DNA of 64,000 bases from Desulfovibrio gilichinskyi (GTDB lineage Bacteria; Desulfobacterota; Desulfovibrionia; Desulfovibrionales; Desulfovibrionaceae). A model generated the notes under the pieces. The model saw only the letters and a program-made list of their open reading frames with translations. It had not been told where the DNA came from and did no database searches. Where the stretch lies: positions 1 to 64,000 of the forward strand of contig NZ_FWZU01000003.1 in the NCBI RefSeq assembly GCF_900177375.1, given 5' to 3'. Shown here one piece after another: positions 32,536-41,523 of the stretch. The position numbers were made by a program, and so were the translations under genes. How positions within the stretch are numbered: the stretch's first letter is position 1; the number at the start of each line of letters is the position of its first letter.

Positions 32536-35091
32536 TTATACTCTCCCGTTCGGACAGCTGTTGTCCGGATCGATATCGGCGGCAGCCTTTGTTTCCTCGT
32601 CGGCTTGTTCACGCCATAGGTGTTCGATGTTAAATGGAGCCGCCAGTCCTCCTACATTTTGCCAGCCGGATTCAGGAGTTTTGGACAGGACGGCTGTGCG
32701 GTGGGCCATGTCCATGCTCTCTTGTAGTTTCACGCTGGCTAGGCCCTGACTTAACGGGACAAGTACAGTCTGTCCTTCCTCAATTCCCAGCCTTGCTGTT
32801 TCGTCCGGATGGAGCCACAGGACAGGCGCATTCAGTAATTTTTCTCCGAGCGGTCCTTCGTTAGCTAGCCTGTCAGAACCGAATGTACTGGCCGTGACCA
32901 ATATTTCTCCAGATTTATTCCCGTCATTTTTTTCAATGAAACTGGCCAGTGATTCAAGAGAAGGAAAAGGTGAAACAGGTACATCAGGAAGCATGTTGAA
33001 GCTCTCTGCGGACGTTGCTTGGTCCATGGCAGAGCGTAGGGCTGCATGGGAGTGGTGCTCGGATTTATCTGTTTTTTGCATCAACAGCTTTAACCAATGA
33101 CCGGCATTTTGCGGCCCGTTGCCCGTAAGTGGTGCGTCGGTATTCCTCGGTGGGTGAGAACCTTTTCCTGTCTGCGTTACCGGGGTGCCGCCCGCAAAGA
33201 CCGGCATCGCACGTTGCAGCCGCCCCTCGTTATTAATCAGGCAGCCGCCTGTTTCGAAAAGAGTACTCTGCGGGATAGCTATATCAGCCTTTTTCCAAGT
33301 GGCCGAGTCTATGCAATCCATGCAGACCAGCAGATCCAGTTTACCGAAACATTCGGCGATCCATTGCTCAGCGGGAAATTCCGTCAATGGATCATCCCCG
33401 ATACAGATCAGTCCCTTGATGGGTTGCGCGTTGTCCATAGGAGTTAAAAAATTTTGAAGACTGGTGGAATTTTTTGCGCCAAGAATCCCAGCTCCCATAG
33501 AATTTGCTTTGGGAAGTATGCAGAACATTCCGGCATCCATTCTATTTTCACTTCCAGTTTCTCGAAGTAGACGGGTTACTCCGGCTACAAGTGAAAGCCA
33601 GCCGGTGGGCATGGTGTCTGCGGAACAGATCAGCACCGGACGACGAGCTGAGGCCAGCGCCGCAGCAATGTTTGCCAGAGGTTCGGCTAAAGAAGTAAGT
33701 TTGTCGGTCTCAGAACTGGCCAATTCCCGCAGTTCCTGCCGGAAAACGGATGGTTCGCCCTGAAATTCGGTTTCCGGGAAAGCCTTGTCCAATAACGCAT
33801 CAATGGCCGCCGGGAGTTGATGCCGTGTTAACGGCAGGTGTATGGTTTCGCAGAGAAGATTCACTGGTCGTGGATCGAGCACTCCTATAATTGCTCCGGT
33901 ACGGGCCGCCTGACGCACGGCCAAGGCCGCCATGGGCCCCTCATGTAGCGGATCTGATCCCAATATCAGCACCATATCGGCCTCGCGCACCTGTCGCAGG
34001 GACCGACTGATATCTGTACCGAGCAGGGAAGCCGCTTCAAGGCAGGCTATCCGTTCTTCCTCGGTCATAAAAAAACTGGGTCCGGACAGTTTGAGGTTTG
34101 CGGCCAGTTCTTCGGCAGTCAGCATGTCCTCCAAAGTGCAGCGGGAGGAAACGTGAATGCCAACGGACTGAGGTCCGTGCTGCTCAAGTATCTCTCGTAT
34201 CCGCTTGATTGTTTCTTCGGCTCCGTGTTCCGGCGTGGTCGGTGTTCCCTTTACTCTCGTCTGTCTGGGACGTTCGGTAAGGGAAGCATATTCGAATCCG
34301 TAGCGGCCCCGGTCGCACAGGAAATCGCCGTTGATATTTTCGTTGTAGCGGTTTTCCACGCGTAAAACTTCACGGTAATGTACGGCTGGAAGGGTGTTGC
34401 AGCCCAGTGAACAGTGGGCGCAGATAGAAGGTTTGCGCTCCAGATCCCAGCGTCTGGCACGGTATCTGGCCGGTTTGTCTGTGAGGGTTCCGGTGGGACA
34501 TATTTCGCCGAGATTACCACTGAACGGGCTTTCCAAGCTGCCGGGTTCGAATCGTTGGTAGGTTACCCGCCCGGCGATGCCGAAGGTGCCGAAGTCCGTC
34601 CCGCCTGCATATTCACGATAGAATCTGACACAGCGGTAGCAGTGGATGCAGCGGTTCATTTCATGTTCTATGAGGTGGCCGAGATACTGATTTTTATAGG
34701 TTCGTTTGAGCCCGCGGAAGTTGCGCCGTCCATGTCCGCCTGACACGGTCATATCCTGAAGCAGGCAATGCCCTCCCTCATCACAAACGGGGCAGTCATG
34801 TGGATGACTGAGCATGAGCCATTCTATGACTTGAGCTCTGAAAGCTACAGCGTCGGGGTGGTCGGTGGAGATTATCATGCCGTCCCGCGCTTCGACCATG
34901 CAACTCATATCTAAATCTTTTTTGTTGCCTTTCAGAAATTTTACCGCGCACATGCGGCAGGCCCCCACCGCCCCGAGTGATTTGAGATAGCAGAAGCGTG
35001 GAATCATGATGCCGAGCCGTTCGGCCGCGTCAATAACCTTTGTCCCGGGTTCGACCTCCACTTCCTGTCCATCGATGATCAGTTTGGGCAT
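32536..35091 (-). CDS. nuoG: NADH-quinone oxidoreductase subunit G, 851 aa
   Basis: The iron-sulfur subunit. An N-terminal [2Fe-2S] domain (CYLKSLGAVGACRMC and a later Cys) is followed by the His/Cys cluster HPHDCPVCDEGGHCLLQ, CIHCYRCVRFYREYAGG, and a molybdopterin-type domain starting with CAHCSLGCNT. The long C-terminal half resembles an inactive molybdopterin oxidoreductase, as in E. coli NuoG, whose length this approaches. It passes electrons from NuoF towards NuoI. It lies 2 bp downstream of nuoF. Confidence 0.93.
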   Translation of the reverse strand: MPKLIIDGQEVEVEPGTKVIDAAERLGIMIPRFCYLKSLGAVGACRMCAVKFLKGNKKDLDMSCMVEARDGMIISTDHPDAVAFRAQVIEWLMLSHPHDCPVCDEGGHCLLQDMTVSGGHGRRNFRGLKRTYKNQYLGHLIEHEMNRCIHCYRCVRFYREYAGGTDFGTFGIAGRVTYQRFEPGSLESPFSGNLGEICPTGTLTDKPARYRARRWDLERKPSICAHCSLGCNTLPAVHYREVLRVENRYNENINGDFLCDRGRYGFEYASLTERPRQTRVKGTPTTPEHGAEETIKRIREILEQHGPQSVGIHVSSRCTLEDMLTAEELAANLKLSGPSFFMTEEERIACLEAASLLGTDISRSLRQVREADMVLILGSDPLHEGPMAALAVRQAARTGAIIGVLDPRPVNLLCETIHLPLTRHQLPAAIDALLDKAFPETEFQGEPSVFRQELRELASSETDKLTSLAEPLANIAAALASARRPVLICSADTMPTGWLSLVAGVTRLLRETGSENRMDAGMFCILPKANSMGAGILGAKNSTSLQNFLTPMDNAQPIKGLICIGDDPLTEFPAEQWIAECFGKLDLLVCMDCIDSATWKKADIAIPQSTLFETGGCLINNEGRLQRAMPVFAGGTPVTQTGKGSHPPRNTDAPLTGNGPQNAGHWLKLLMQKTDKSEHHSHAALRSAMDQATSAESFNMLPDVPVSPFPSLESLASFIEKNDGNKSGEILVTASTFGSDRLANEGPLGEKLLNAPVLWLHPDETARLGIEEGQTVLVPLSQGLASVKLQESMDMAHRTAVLSKTPESGWQNVGGLAAPFNIEHLWREQADEETKAAADIDPDNSCPNGRV

Positions 35092-35093
35092 TA

Positions 35094-36455
35094 TTATTTC
35101 CCCTCGCCGAGCATGTCGTTTTGTCCGGCTGTTCTTGGTGTAGCTTCGCTGCGGTCAAGTTTTCGCCAGTCGCCGGGCTTGTTTGTATTGGCTTTGAAGG
35201 GGCAGCCTCTTCCGTCCAGATGTTCGCGCACCTCGTCGCGGAAATGCGTGAGCAGTCCTTTGACCGGTGTGGCAGCACCCGGGGCAAATCCGCAATAAGC
35301 GTTGGCTAATCCGCCTGCTATCTGTTCCAGAAGTTCGAGGTCGCTTTCTCCTGCGTCGCCTTGCTCAATGCGTTGCAGGATGTGGCGCATGTAGGGAATA
35401 CCCTCTCTGCACGGAGTGCACCAGCCGCAGGATTCACGAGAAAAGTAGGTCATAATATTGATGGTGGCCTGCACCAGACAGGTGTTGTGATCGAAGACTA
35501 TAACACTGCCCGTGCCTAGGGAGAGTCCCTCTTTTTTCATGGAATCAAAGTCCATGGCTGTGTTCAGGAGTCGTTTAGGTACGAAGCTGGTGGAAGTGCC
35601 GCCCGGCAGACATGTTTTAAACTCGGCTCCGGGAAGCATGCCTCCGGCAGATTCGAAGATAATATCGCCTAGGCGGGTTCCGCACGGCAACTCGAAACAG
35701 CCGGGGGCTACCACCTCACCGCTGACGCAGTAAAGTTTGGTGCCGTCACCTGTCGGCGAGGCCGCAAGGGATTTGAACCAGTCCACACCGTTTTTGACGA
35801 TAAAAGGTGTGGAGGCCAGAGTTTCCACGTTGTTGACTACAGTCGGGTGATTCCACAAACCAGAATCGGTCATGTGCGTTGTTTTGTCAGGGTTGGGGCG
35901 TTTACCCATGATGGCATTTGCCTGAGCAGAACTTTCGCCGCAAATGTACCTTCCGGCGCTACGGTGAACCTGAATGTCAAAAGAAAAATCGGTGCCGAGG
36001 ATGTTTTTGCCAAGCAGGTTCGCTTCGCGGGCAACCTTCAGCTCTTGCTCAAGGAGTTTTGCGTCCGAATCGTAGGATGGACGGATGAAAAAAACGCCGT
36101 GGTCTGCCTGTATAGCGTAACCGGCCATAAGAATGCCTTCGATGACCAAATGAGGATCGGTATTGACCAAGATGCGATCCTTGAAAGTGCCTGGTTCCAT
36201 TTCATCTGTGTTGCATTGGATATAGCGTGGATGAGGCGCGTCCTTGTGTACAAAGCTCCATTTGCGCCCTGTGGGGAAACCTGCACCGCCGCGCCCGCGT
36301 AGCCCGGAATCCGAGACAATCTTGATGACTTCGTCAGGGCTCATGGTCAGGACAGCTTTTTCAAGTGCTTTGTATCCGCCGTTCGCCCGGTATTCGTCAA
36401 ATCCGGCGGGGCGGCAGTCAGCGCGTCGATTTTTTAAGAGAACCTGTTCACTCAT
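35094..36455 (-). CDS. nuoF: NADH-quinone oxidoreductase subunit F, 453 aa
   Basis: The NADH- and FMN-binding subunit. The nucleotide-binding GLRGRGGAGFPTGRKW is near residue 50, CNTDEMEPGTFKDR and ICGESSAQ follow, and the N3 [4Fe-4S] site SCGWCTPCREG is near residue 345 with a further Cys in AYCGFAPG. The usual GEET motif reads GESS here, a small deviation. The gene is 4 bp downstream of nuoE and part of the leftward operon. Confidence 0.94.
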   Translation of the reverse strand: MSEQVLLKNRRADCRPAGFDEYRANGGYKALEKAVLTMSPDEVIKIVSDSGLRGRGGAGFPTGRKWSFVHKDAPHPRYIQCNTDEMEPGTFKDRILVNTDPHLVIEGILMAGYAIQADHGVFFIRPSYDSDAKLLEQELKVAREANLLGKNILGTDFSFDIQVHRSAGRYICGESSAQANAIMGKRPNPDKTTHMTDSGLWNHPTVVNNVETLASTPFIVKNGVDWFKSLAASPTGDGTKLYCVSGEVVAPGCFELPCGTRLGDIIFESAGGMLPGAEFKTCLPGGTSTSFVPKRLLNTAMDFDSMKKEGLSLGTGSVIVFDHNTCLVQATINIMTYFSRESCGWCTPCREGIPYMRHILQRIEQGDAGESDLELLEQIAGGLANAYCGFAPGAATPVKGLLTHFRDEVREHLDGRGCPFKANTNKPGDWRKLDRSEATPRTAGQNDMLGEGK

Positions 36456-36459
36456 AGGA

Positions 36460-36960
36460 TTACCTGCATACGCTGAGTTCTATTGTGTCGTGATTTTCCC
36501 GTAGTTCGTCCAGAATGCAGTCTACTTTCTCAGGCGTCAATCTGCCGTAGTGTTTTCCGTTGATGAGCATGGCCGGAGCGTTGTGGCAGTTGCCTAGACA
36601 GGCTGTAGGTAAAATAGTGAATAATCCGTCTTCAGTGGTCTCCCCAAGCTTGACACTAAGTTTGCGGCAGAGATAGTCGAACAGTCCGTTTTCGTGATGC
36701 ATCCAGCAGGTAACACCGTCACAGACATGAATCACGAACCGCCCCAGAGGTTCTCGGTAGATGAAGTCGTAGAAGGTGGCCAGTTCTTCAAGTTCTACCA
36801 GTGTCTTTCCCGTCAGCCTCGCTGCGTGAGCCATGGCTTCGTCGGAAAAATAGCTGTAGTGACGCTGGAGAAGGAAGATGATGTCGATGAGTTTCTCCTC
36901 GACATGTTCAGCGTTTTTGACAAGGTCCTGTATGGTGGTTTCCAATTCTTGTGGCAGCAT
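36460..36960 (-). CDS. nuoE: NADH-quinone oxidoreductase subunit E, 166 aa
   Basis: The [2Fe-2S] N1a subunit. Ligands are visible in HVCDGVTCWMH and, about 36 residues later, in TACLGNCHNAPAMLINGKHYG. Length and order match NuoE. It works with NuoF and NuoG as the NADH-oxidising module. The start lies 8 bp after the nuoBCD stop. Confidence 0.93.
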   Translation of the reverse strand: MLPQELETTIQDLVKNAEHVEEKLIDIIFLLQRHYSYFSDEAMAHAARLTGKTLVELEELATFYDFIYREPLGRFVIHVCDGVTCWMHHENGLFDYLCRKLSVKLGETTEDGLFTILPTACLGNCHNAPAMLINGKHYGRLTPEKVDCILDELRENHDTIELSVCR

Positions 36961-36968
36961 TTCTTCCC

Positions 36969-39416
36969 CTAACGGTCCAGATCGGGCGCGATGTAATCCA
37001 CTGATCCCATGATAGCGACAAAGTCAGCCAGCGTGTGCCCTACAGCCATAAGCGGCAGAGCCTGCACCGAAGTGTAACCCGGTGAGCGCATGTGTAATCG
37101 GTAGGGCATGTTGCCTCCGTCACTGACAATGTAAAATCCCTGTTCCCCTCTGGGGGCTTCGGTTGCGGCGTAAGCCTCTCCGGCGGGAACCTTGGGGCCG
37201 CGGGTGGTGTTGATAAAATGATGGATCAGGCTTTCAATGTCATGCAAAGTCTCCCGCTTGTCAGGGATGCAGTATCGGTAGTCCTTGGATTTGAATCTGC
37301 CAGAAGGCATCCATTGCAGACATTGGGCAATGATTCTATTGCTTTGGAGCATCTCGTCAAAACGGACCTCGTAGCGGGCCAGACAATCGCCATTGTCTCT
37401 TGTTGGTACATCAAATTCGTATTGTTCGTATCCGGAATAGGGCATTACTTTGCGCAGGTCGCGCGTGGAGCCGCATGCCCGCAGGTTCGCCCCTGAAATA
37501 CCGTAGTCTATGGCGTCTTCCAGAGATAGATTCCCGATGCCTTTGATTCTGGCCCGGACGATGGGGTTACCGGAGATCATTCGTTTGTAACCTTCTATCC
37601 GTTCCGGAAACACGCGTACAAAATCGTTCACCAGTTTGTCCCAGCCCTCGGGAAGGTCCATGGCCAATCCACCGATGCGCAACCATGCCGGATGGAGTCG
37701 CGCTCCGGTGATGGTTTCCATGATGTCCATAACCTGTTCGCGTTCACGGAAGGTGTGGAAGACCGGGGTGATCATGCCCAGATCCTGAACCATTGTGCCG
37801 AGCCAGAGTAAATGGTTGGAGATGCGATAGAATTCGGCGAGCATCACACGTACACACTGCGCGCGGTCGGGCACCTTTACATCGCAGAGTTTTTCCACGG
37901 CCAGAAGGTATGTCAGATTGTTGGCCGCACCGCTCAGGTAGTCCAATCTATCTGTGTAGGGAATGAACTGATGCCAAGACTGGTGCTCGGCAATTTTTTC
38001 TACTCCGCGATGGTGGAAACCTATGTCTGCGGTCATATCCACGATTTCTTCGCCATACATTTCGAGGATAAAGCGGACTAACCCGTGGGTGCTGTAGTGA
38101 TGAGGGCCGATATTGAGTACGAATTCGCGTTTGGTGGGCGTGGCGGCATGGCTTTTTTTCAACAAACTGGCAGCATCTTCCGGTTCGTGCCGTCTGGCAT
38201 CTTCGGCCAGATACGGTTCCATATCCGTTGCGCGCTGGGGTTCGCTTTTCCGAAGAGGATGGCCTGACCATTCCTCGGGCATGATCAACCTACGCAGGCC
38301 CGGATGGTTGCTGAAGCGGATGCCGAACATATCCCATATTTCGCATTCGTACCAGTTGGCACTGGGCCAAACCCTGGTGACACTCGGGAGTTCAGGTTCC
38401 TGTCCGCTAACTGGCACATGCAGCCGTATATATTCCAGAGAACTCAAGGATGTCAGGGTATAGATCACCGTGTAATCGTGTTCCGGCCGTACCTTGCGTG
38501 CGCTCTCATCCACTGCGGTTAAGTCTTCGAGCCTTTCGAAGCGGACCGGGCTTTCGTGCTTCAGGAAGTCCAGAATTTCCACTATATGGCTGGCCGTGAC
38601 TGTGAGCGTGGGCATGTCCACGGGGGTTTTATGCCAGACAATCAGGTCACCGAAGCGGTCTGCCAGAGCTTGGCGAATGGATTCGTGAACCTTGGAAAAA
38701 TTGAAAACAGGCGGCGGCGGTGCCCACATATCGTTGGATCTTGAATCCGCGAACTCCGGCGGGGTTACTGAGGTTCCGCGAGCCGGAATTCCGGCCATGC
38801 CCGGGCCGCGGGTGTCGCGGTCTTTGCTGTCTCCGGGAACGAGTATGTCGTCTCGGCCTCCGGCATGTCCGCCTTTTAGGTTGAACGCTGGTCGCAAGGG
38901 ACGGTTTTTCTGGCTGATCATGTCCTGCAGGGTAATCAGCCCGTGCATCAGGGCTTCCGGTCTAGGCGGACAGCCTGTGACGTACACGTCCACCGGAATA
39001 ATCTGATCCACGCCCTGAACCACACTGTATACGTCATACATGCCGCCGGTGTTGGCGCAGGAACCCATGGAAATGACCCACTTAGGCCGGGGCATCTGTT
39101 CATAGATTCGCTGGACCATGGGCGCGGCTTTCTTGAATACCGTACCCGAGACCACAAGGAGATCGGCCTGACGGGGGGAACCGCGCAGCACTTCAGCACC
39201 AAAGCGGGCAATGTCATAGAGCCCGGTAAATACGGTAGCCTGCTCCACAAAGCAGCATGAAAGTCCGAAGAACAGAGGCCAGAGACTGTTTTTCTGACAC
39301 CAGTTGAGAACAATATCGCCAAGGGTTGCCTTTTGCGGCAGCATGAACGGAGCTTCAGACTCGCCGTTGACGGCGGCCTGTATAGCCCGGTCTAGTGCTT
39401 CTTTTTCATGCCCCAT
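36969..39416 (-). CDS. nuoBCD: trifunctional NADH-quinone oxidoreductase subunit B/C/D fusion, 815 aa
   Basis: Three subunits in one chain. Residues 1 to about 165 are NuoB, with the N2 ligands CC in GLSCCFVE, then SMGSCAN and [12 protein letters not shown] Gly/Pro/Asp-rich linker (about 165-225) follows. Residues about 230-395 are NuoC ([29 protein letters not shown]). Residues about 425-815 are NuoD ([24 protein letters not shown], the end PDLDR). NuoCD fusions are usual in enteric bacteria; BCD fusions are rarer but known. The start overlaps the nuoA end by 25 bp. Confidence 0.93.
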   Translation of the reverse strand: MGHEKEALDRAIQAAVNGESEAPFMLPQKATLGDIVLNWCQKNSLWPLFFGLSCCFVEQATVFTGLYDIARFGAEVLRGSPRQADLLVVSGTVFKKAAPMVQRIYEQMPRPKWVISMGSCANTGGMYDVYSVVQGVDQIIPVDVYVTGCPPRPEALMHGLITLQDMISQKNRPLRPAFNLKGGHAGGRDDILVPGDSKDRDTRGPGMAGIPARGTSVTPPEFADSRSNDMWAPPPPVFNFSKVHESIRQALADRFGDLIVWHKTPVDMPTLTVTASHIVEILDFLKHESPVRFERLEDLTAVDESARKVRPEHDYTVIYTLTSLSSLEYIRLHVPVSGQEPELPSVTRVWPSANWYECEIWDMFGIRFSNHPGLRRLIMPEEWSGHPLRKSEPQRATDMEPYLAEDARRHEPEDAASLLKKSHAATPTKREFVLNIGPHHYSTHGLVRFILEMYGEEIVDMTADIGFHHRGVEKIAEHQSWHQFIPYTDRLDYLSGAANNLTYLLAVEKLCDVKVPDRAQCVRVMLAEFYRISNHLLWLGTMVQDLGMITPVFHTFREREQVMDIMETITGARLHPAWLRIGGLAMDLPEGWDKLVNDFVRVFPERIEGYKRMISGNPIVRARIKGIGNLSLEDAIDYGISGANLRACGSTRDLRKVMPYSGYEQYEFDVPTRDNGDCLARYEVRFDEMLQSNRIIAQCLQWMPSGRFKSKDYRYCIPDKRETLHDIESLIHHFINTTRGPKVPAGEAYAATEAPRGEQGFYIVSDGGNMPYRLHMRSPGYTSVQALPLMAVGHTLADFVAIMGSVDYIAPDLDR

Positions 39417-39805
39417 TCAAGGCCTCCTTTGCGCCAGACCCAGAAGAGTCCGAGCAGCAGTACACCTATGAAAAAGGTCATCTGTGCCCAGCTGGCCCAT
39501 GTCAGATTTTTGAACGATACAGCCCAGGAAACCACATAAACAGCTTCAACATCGAAGAGTAGAAAAAAAACGGCTACAAGCCAGAAGGGTGCAGGGTAGC
39601 TGAGCTGAGCAGATCCAGATGGGATCACTCCGCATTCGTAGGGTCGCCCTTTTTCTCCTTCATCTTTCCTGCGCATTATGATCGTGGACAGGGCAAGCAG
39701 TGCTGCTACAAGCCCGGCTGCTAGCACGGCAAAGACTATGAAGGAAAAAACACTTGGATCCCAAGCATTGAAAGAAGCGGATATGTGTTCCGGCGTATTC
39801 TGCAT
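39392..39805 (-). CDS. nuoA: NADH-quinone oxidoreductase subunit A, 137 aa
   Basis: Small three-helix membrane subunit. It contains [16 protein letters not shown] (Cys in the conserved loop) and [15 protein letters not shown]. It is first in the leftward operon. The start at 39805 faces the cydA promoter region across about 300 bp. Confidence 0.93.
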   Translation of the reverse strand: MQNTPEHISASFNAWDPSVFSFIVFAVLAAGLVAALLALSTIIMRRKDEGEKGRPYECGVIPSGSAQLSYPAPFWLVAVFFLLFDVEAVYVVSWAVSFKNLTWASWAQMTFFIGVLLLGLFWVWRKGGLEWGMKKKH

Positions 39806-40137
39806 CAGACGTTCATCCCTGCCCGAGTTCTTTTGGTATCGGGACGTTGCATGTGTTTTCCCTGCGTTCCGGCAGGTAGTCTACACCCTTTTTTGTAATG
39901 CGATACAGTTTATTAAACAAGGGTGTTGCGTAAAATTTTATAAATCAGGTTGTATTTAGTGTTTATGGTATGGTAATTGGTCGAAATAACAAGTTGCTTT
40001 TGTAGCTGATTTGTTGAAGCCTAAAGAATAGTCACAAAGGCGACTGACTGAGCCGCCGGATTGTATGAGGTCAGTCCGCTATGATAAAAGTGTTTTGTCT
40101 GTAAAAAATGTTGAACTTCAATAATGGCATGGGGATA
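39806..40137. promoter_or_regulatory. divergent control region between nuoA and cydA
   Basis: About 330 bp without a gene. It must hold promoters for both halves of the complex I / cytochrome bd block. The clearest element is an inverted repeat, ACACCCTT (39883-39890) and AAGGGTGT (39919-39926), 28 nt apart. It lies about 80 bp upstream of nuoA and could be an operator or an mRNA leader hairpin. No clean -35/-10 can be assigned. Confidence 0.5.
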
Positions 40138-41523
40138 ATGGAACCACTATTTACGGATCACATATTCCTCTCAAGACTTCAGTTTGCTCTGGTCACTATG
40201 TTTCATATCATCTGGCCGGTTTTGACTATCGGTCTGGCCATGTATATCTTTCTGACCGAGCTGGTCTGGGTACGCACCGGCCGGAAGGAATGGTATCAGC
40301 AGGCTCGGTTTTGGAGTCGGTTCTTTCCGCTCATCTTCGCTATGGGCGTGATCTCCGGCATTCCGTTGGAATTTCAGTTCGGAACTAACTGGTCACTGTT
40401 TTCCGAGGCCACAGGCGGTTTCCTGGGCCAAATACTGTCAGTGGAAGCTATGTCCGGTTTTCTGCTGGAATCTATTTTTCTGTATCTCATGGTTGCTGGC
40501 TGGCAACGGTTTTCACCCCAGCTGCATCTTTTCGCCACAGGTATGGTTGTCCTCGGTTCGATCCTCTCCGCCTTTTGGATTATGGTTGCCAATTCCTTTA
40601 TGCAGACCCCGAGGGGCGGGCAGGTGGAGAATGGTGTTTTCGTGGTATCCGACTGGTTCTCCGCTATCTTCAATCCTGATCTGTTCTCTTCCTTTCCTCA
40701 TATGCTGCTCGCCTGTCTGACCGGTACAGCCTTTGTCTTGGCCGGGGTTGCTGCATGGCATCTACTGCGTTCCTTGCACACGGAATTTTACCTGCGGGTC
40801 TTTAAAACAATGGTCGCGGTCGGTCTTTTTCTGGCGTTGATTCAGGCTGGAACAGGCGACCTGTCAGGACAGAATCTGTCCAGATACCAGCCGGCTAAAC
40901 TGGCAGCCACAGAGGCTTTCTGGGATACCAACCAAGCAGGGCAGGGCGCAGCATGGTCAATTTTCGCATGGCCGGATGTGCAGAATGAGCGCAATTCGGT
41001 TGAACTTCGAATCCCTTACGTGCTGAGTATGTTGGCCACCCATAATCCTTTTGGTCAAGTGATCGGCCTTAAGGATATTCCTAGGAATGAGCGTCCGCCT
41101 ATCGTGCTGATTTTCTATTCATTCAGAGTTATGGTTATCATCGGTATGTTGATGATTCTGGCCGGAACTCTGGCGGCTCTGGCTTGGCGTAGAGGGCTTT
41201 TTCATCCTGAGCGCATAGCTTCCAACCGTAAATTGCTCAAGTTCTTCATCTGGCTGGCTCCGTTGTCCATAGTTTCCATCTGGGCTGGGTGGATTATGCG
41301 TGAGGTGGGGCGGCAGCCTTGGGTGCTCTACGGAATGCTGCGTACAAAAAACATGGCCTCGCCCCTTACTTCGGAGGCTGTTGGCTTATCACTTTTCATT
41401 TTTATTGTTGCGGGCCTGCTTTTGTTTGGAGTGTTTTTGTTCTTTGCCCGTCAGATTTTGCGTAAAGGTCCTGACAACGGGACATTGCCGCCTGAATCAT
41501 GTGTTATCAGGAGGCCGTCATGA
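40138..41523 (+). CDS. cydA: cytochrome bd quinol oxidase subunit I, 461 aa
   Basis: The haem-bearing subunit of cytochrome bd. The N-terminus LSRLQFALVTMFHIIWP holds His23, the expected haem b595 ligand. VEAMSGFLLESIF carries both conserved Glu (103 and 111), which serve proton and haem functions in relatives. GRQPWVLYGML is the C-terminal signature. It is shorter than the E. coli protein, so the quinol loop is probably of the short type. The start at 40138 (MEPLFT) is likely from family alignment; an in-frame ATG at 40108 is the alternative. It leads the rightward operon and its stop overlaps the next start as ATGA. Confidence 0.92.
   Translation: MEPLFTDHIFLSRLQFALVTMFHIIWPVLTIGLAMYIFLTELVWVRTGRKEWYQQARFWSRFFPLIFAMGVISGIPLEFQFGTNWSLFSEATGGFLGQILSVEAMSGFLLESIFLYLMVAGWQRFSPQLHLFATGMVVLGSILSAFWIMVANSFMQTPRGGQVENGVFVVSDWFSAIFNPDLFSSFPHMLLACLTGTAFVLAGVAAWHLLRSLHTEFYLRVFKTMVAVGLFLALIQAGTGDLSGQNLSRYQPAKLAATEAFWDTNQAGQGAAWSIFAWPDVQNERNSVELRIPYVLSMLATHNPFGQVIGLKDIPRNERPPIVLIFYSFRVMVIIGMLMILAGTLAALAWRRGLFHPERIASNRKLLKFFIWLAPLSIVSIWAGWIMREVGRQPWVLYGMLRTKNMASPLTSEAVGLSLFIFIVAGLLLFGVFLFFARQILRKGPDNGTLPPESCVIRRPS

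Noticed and set aside
39960-40000. Similarity of the nuoA-cydA gap to CRISPR leaders (GTCGAAATAAC shared with leader 1)
   Set aside because: The match is 11-13 bases in AT-rich DNA without any other aligned leader feature or repeat; probably chance.
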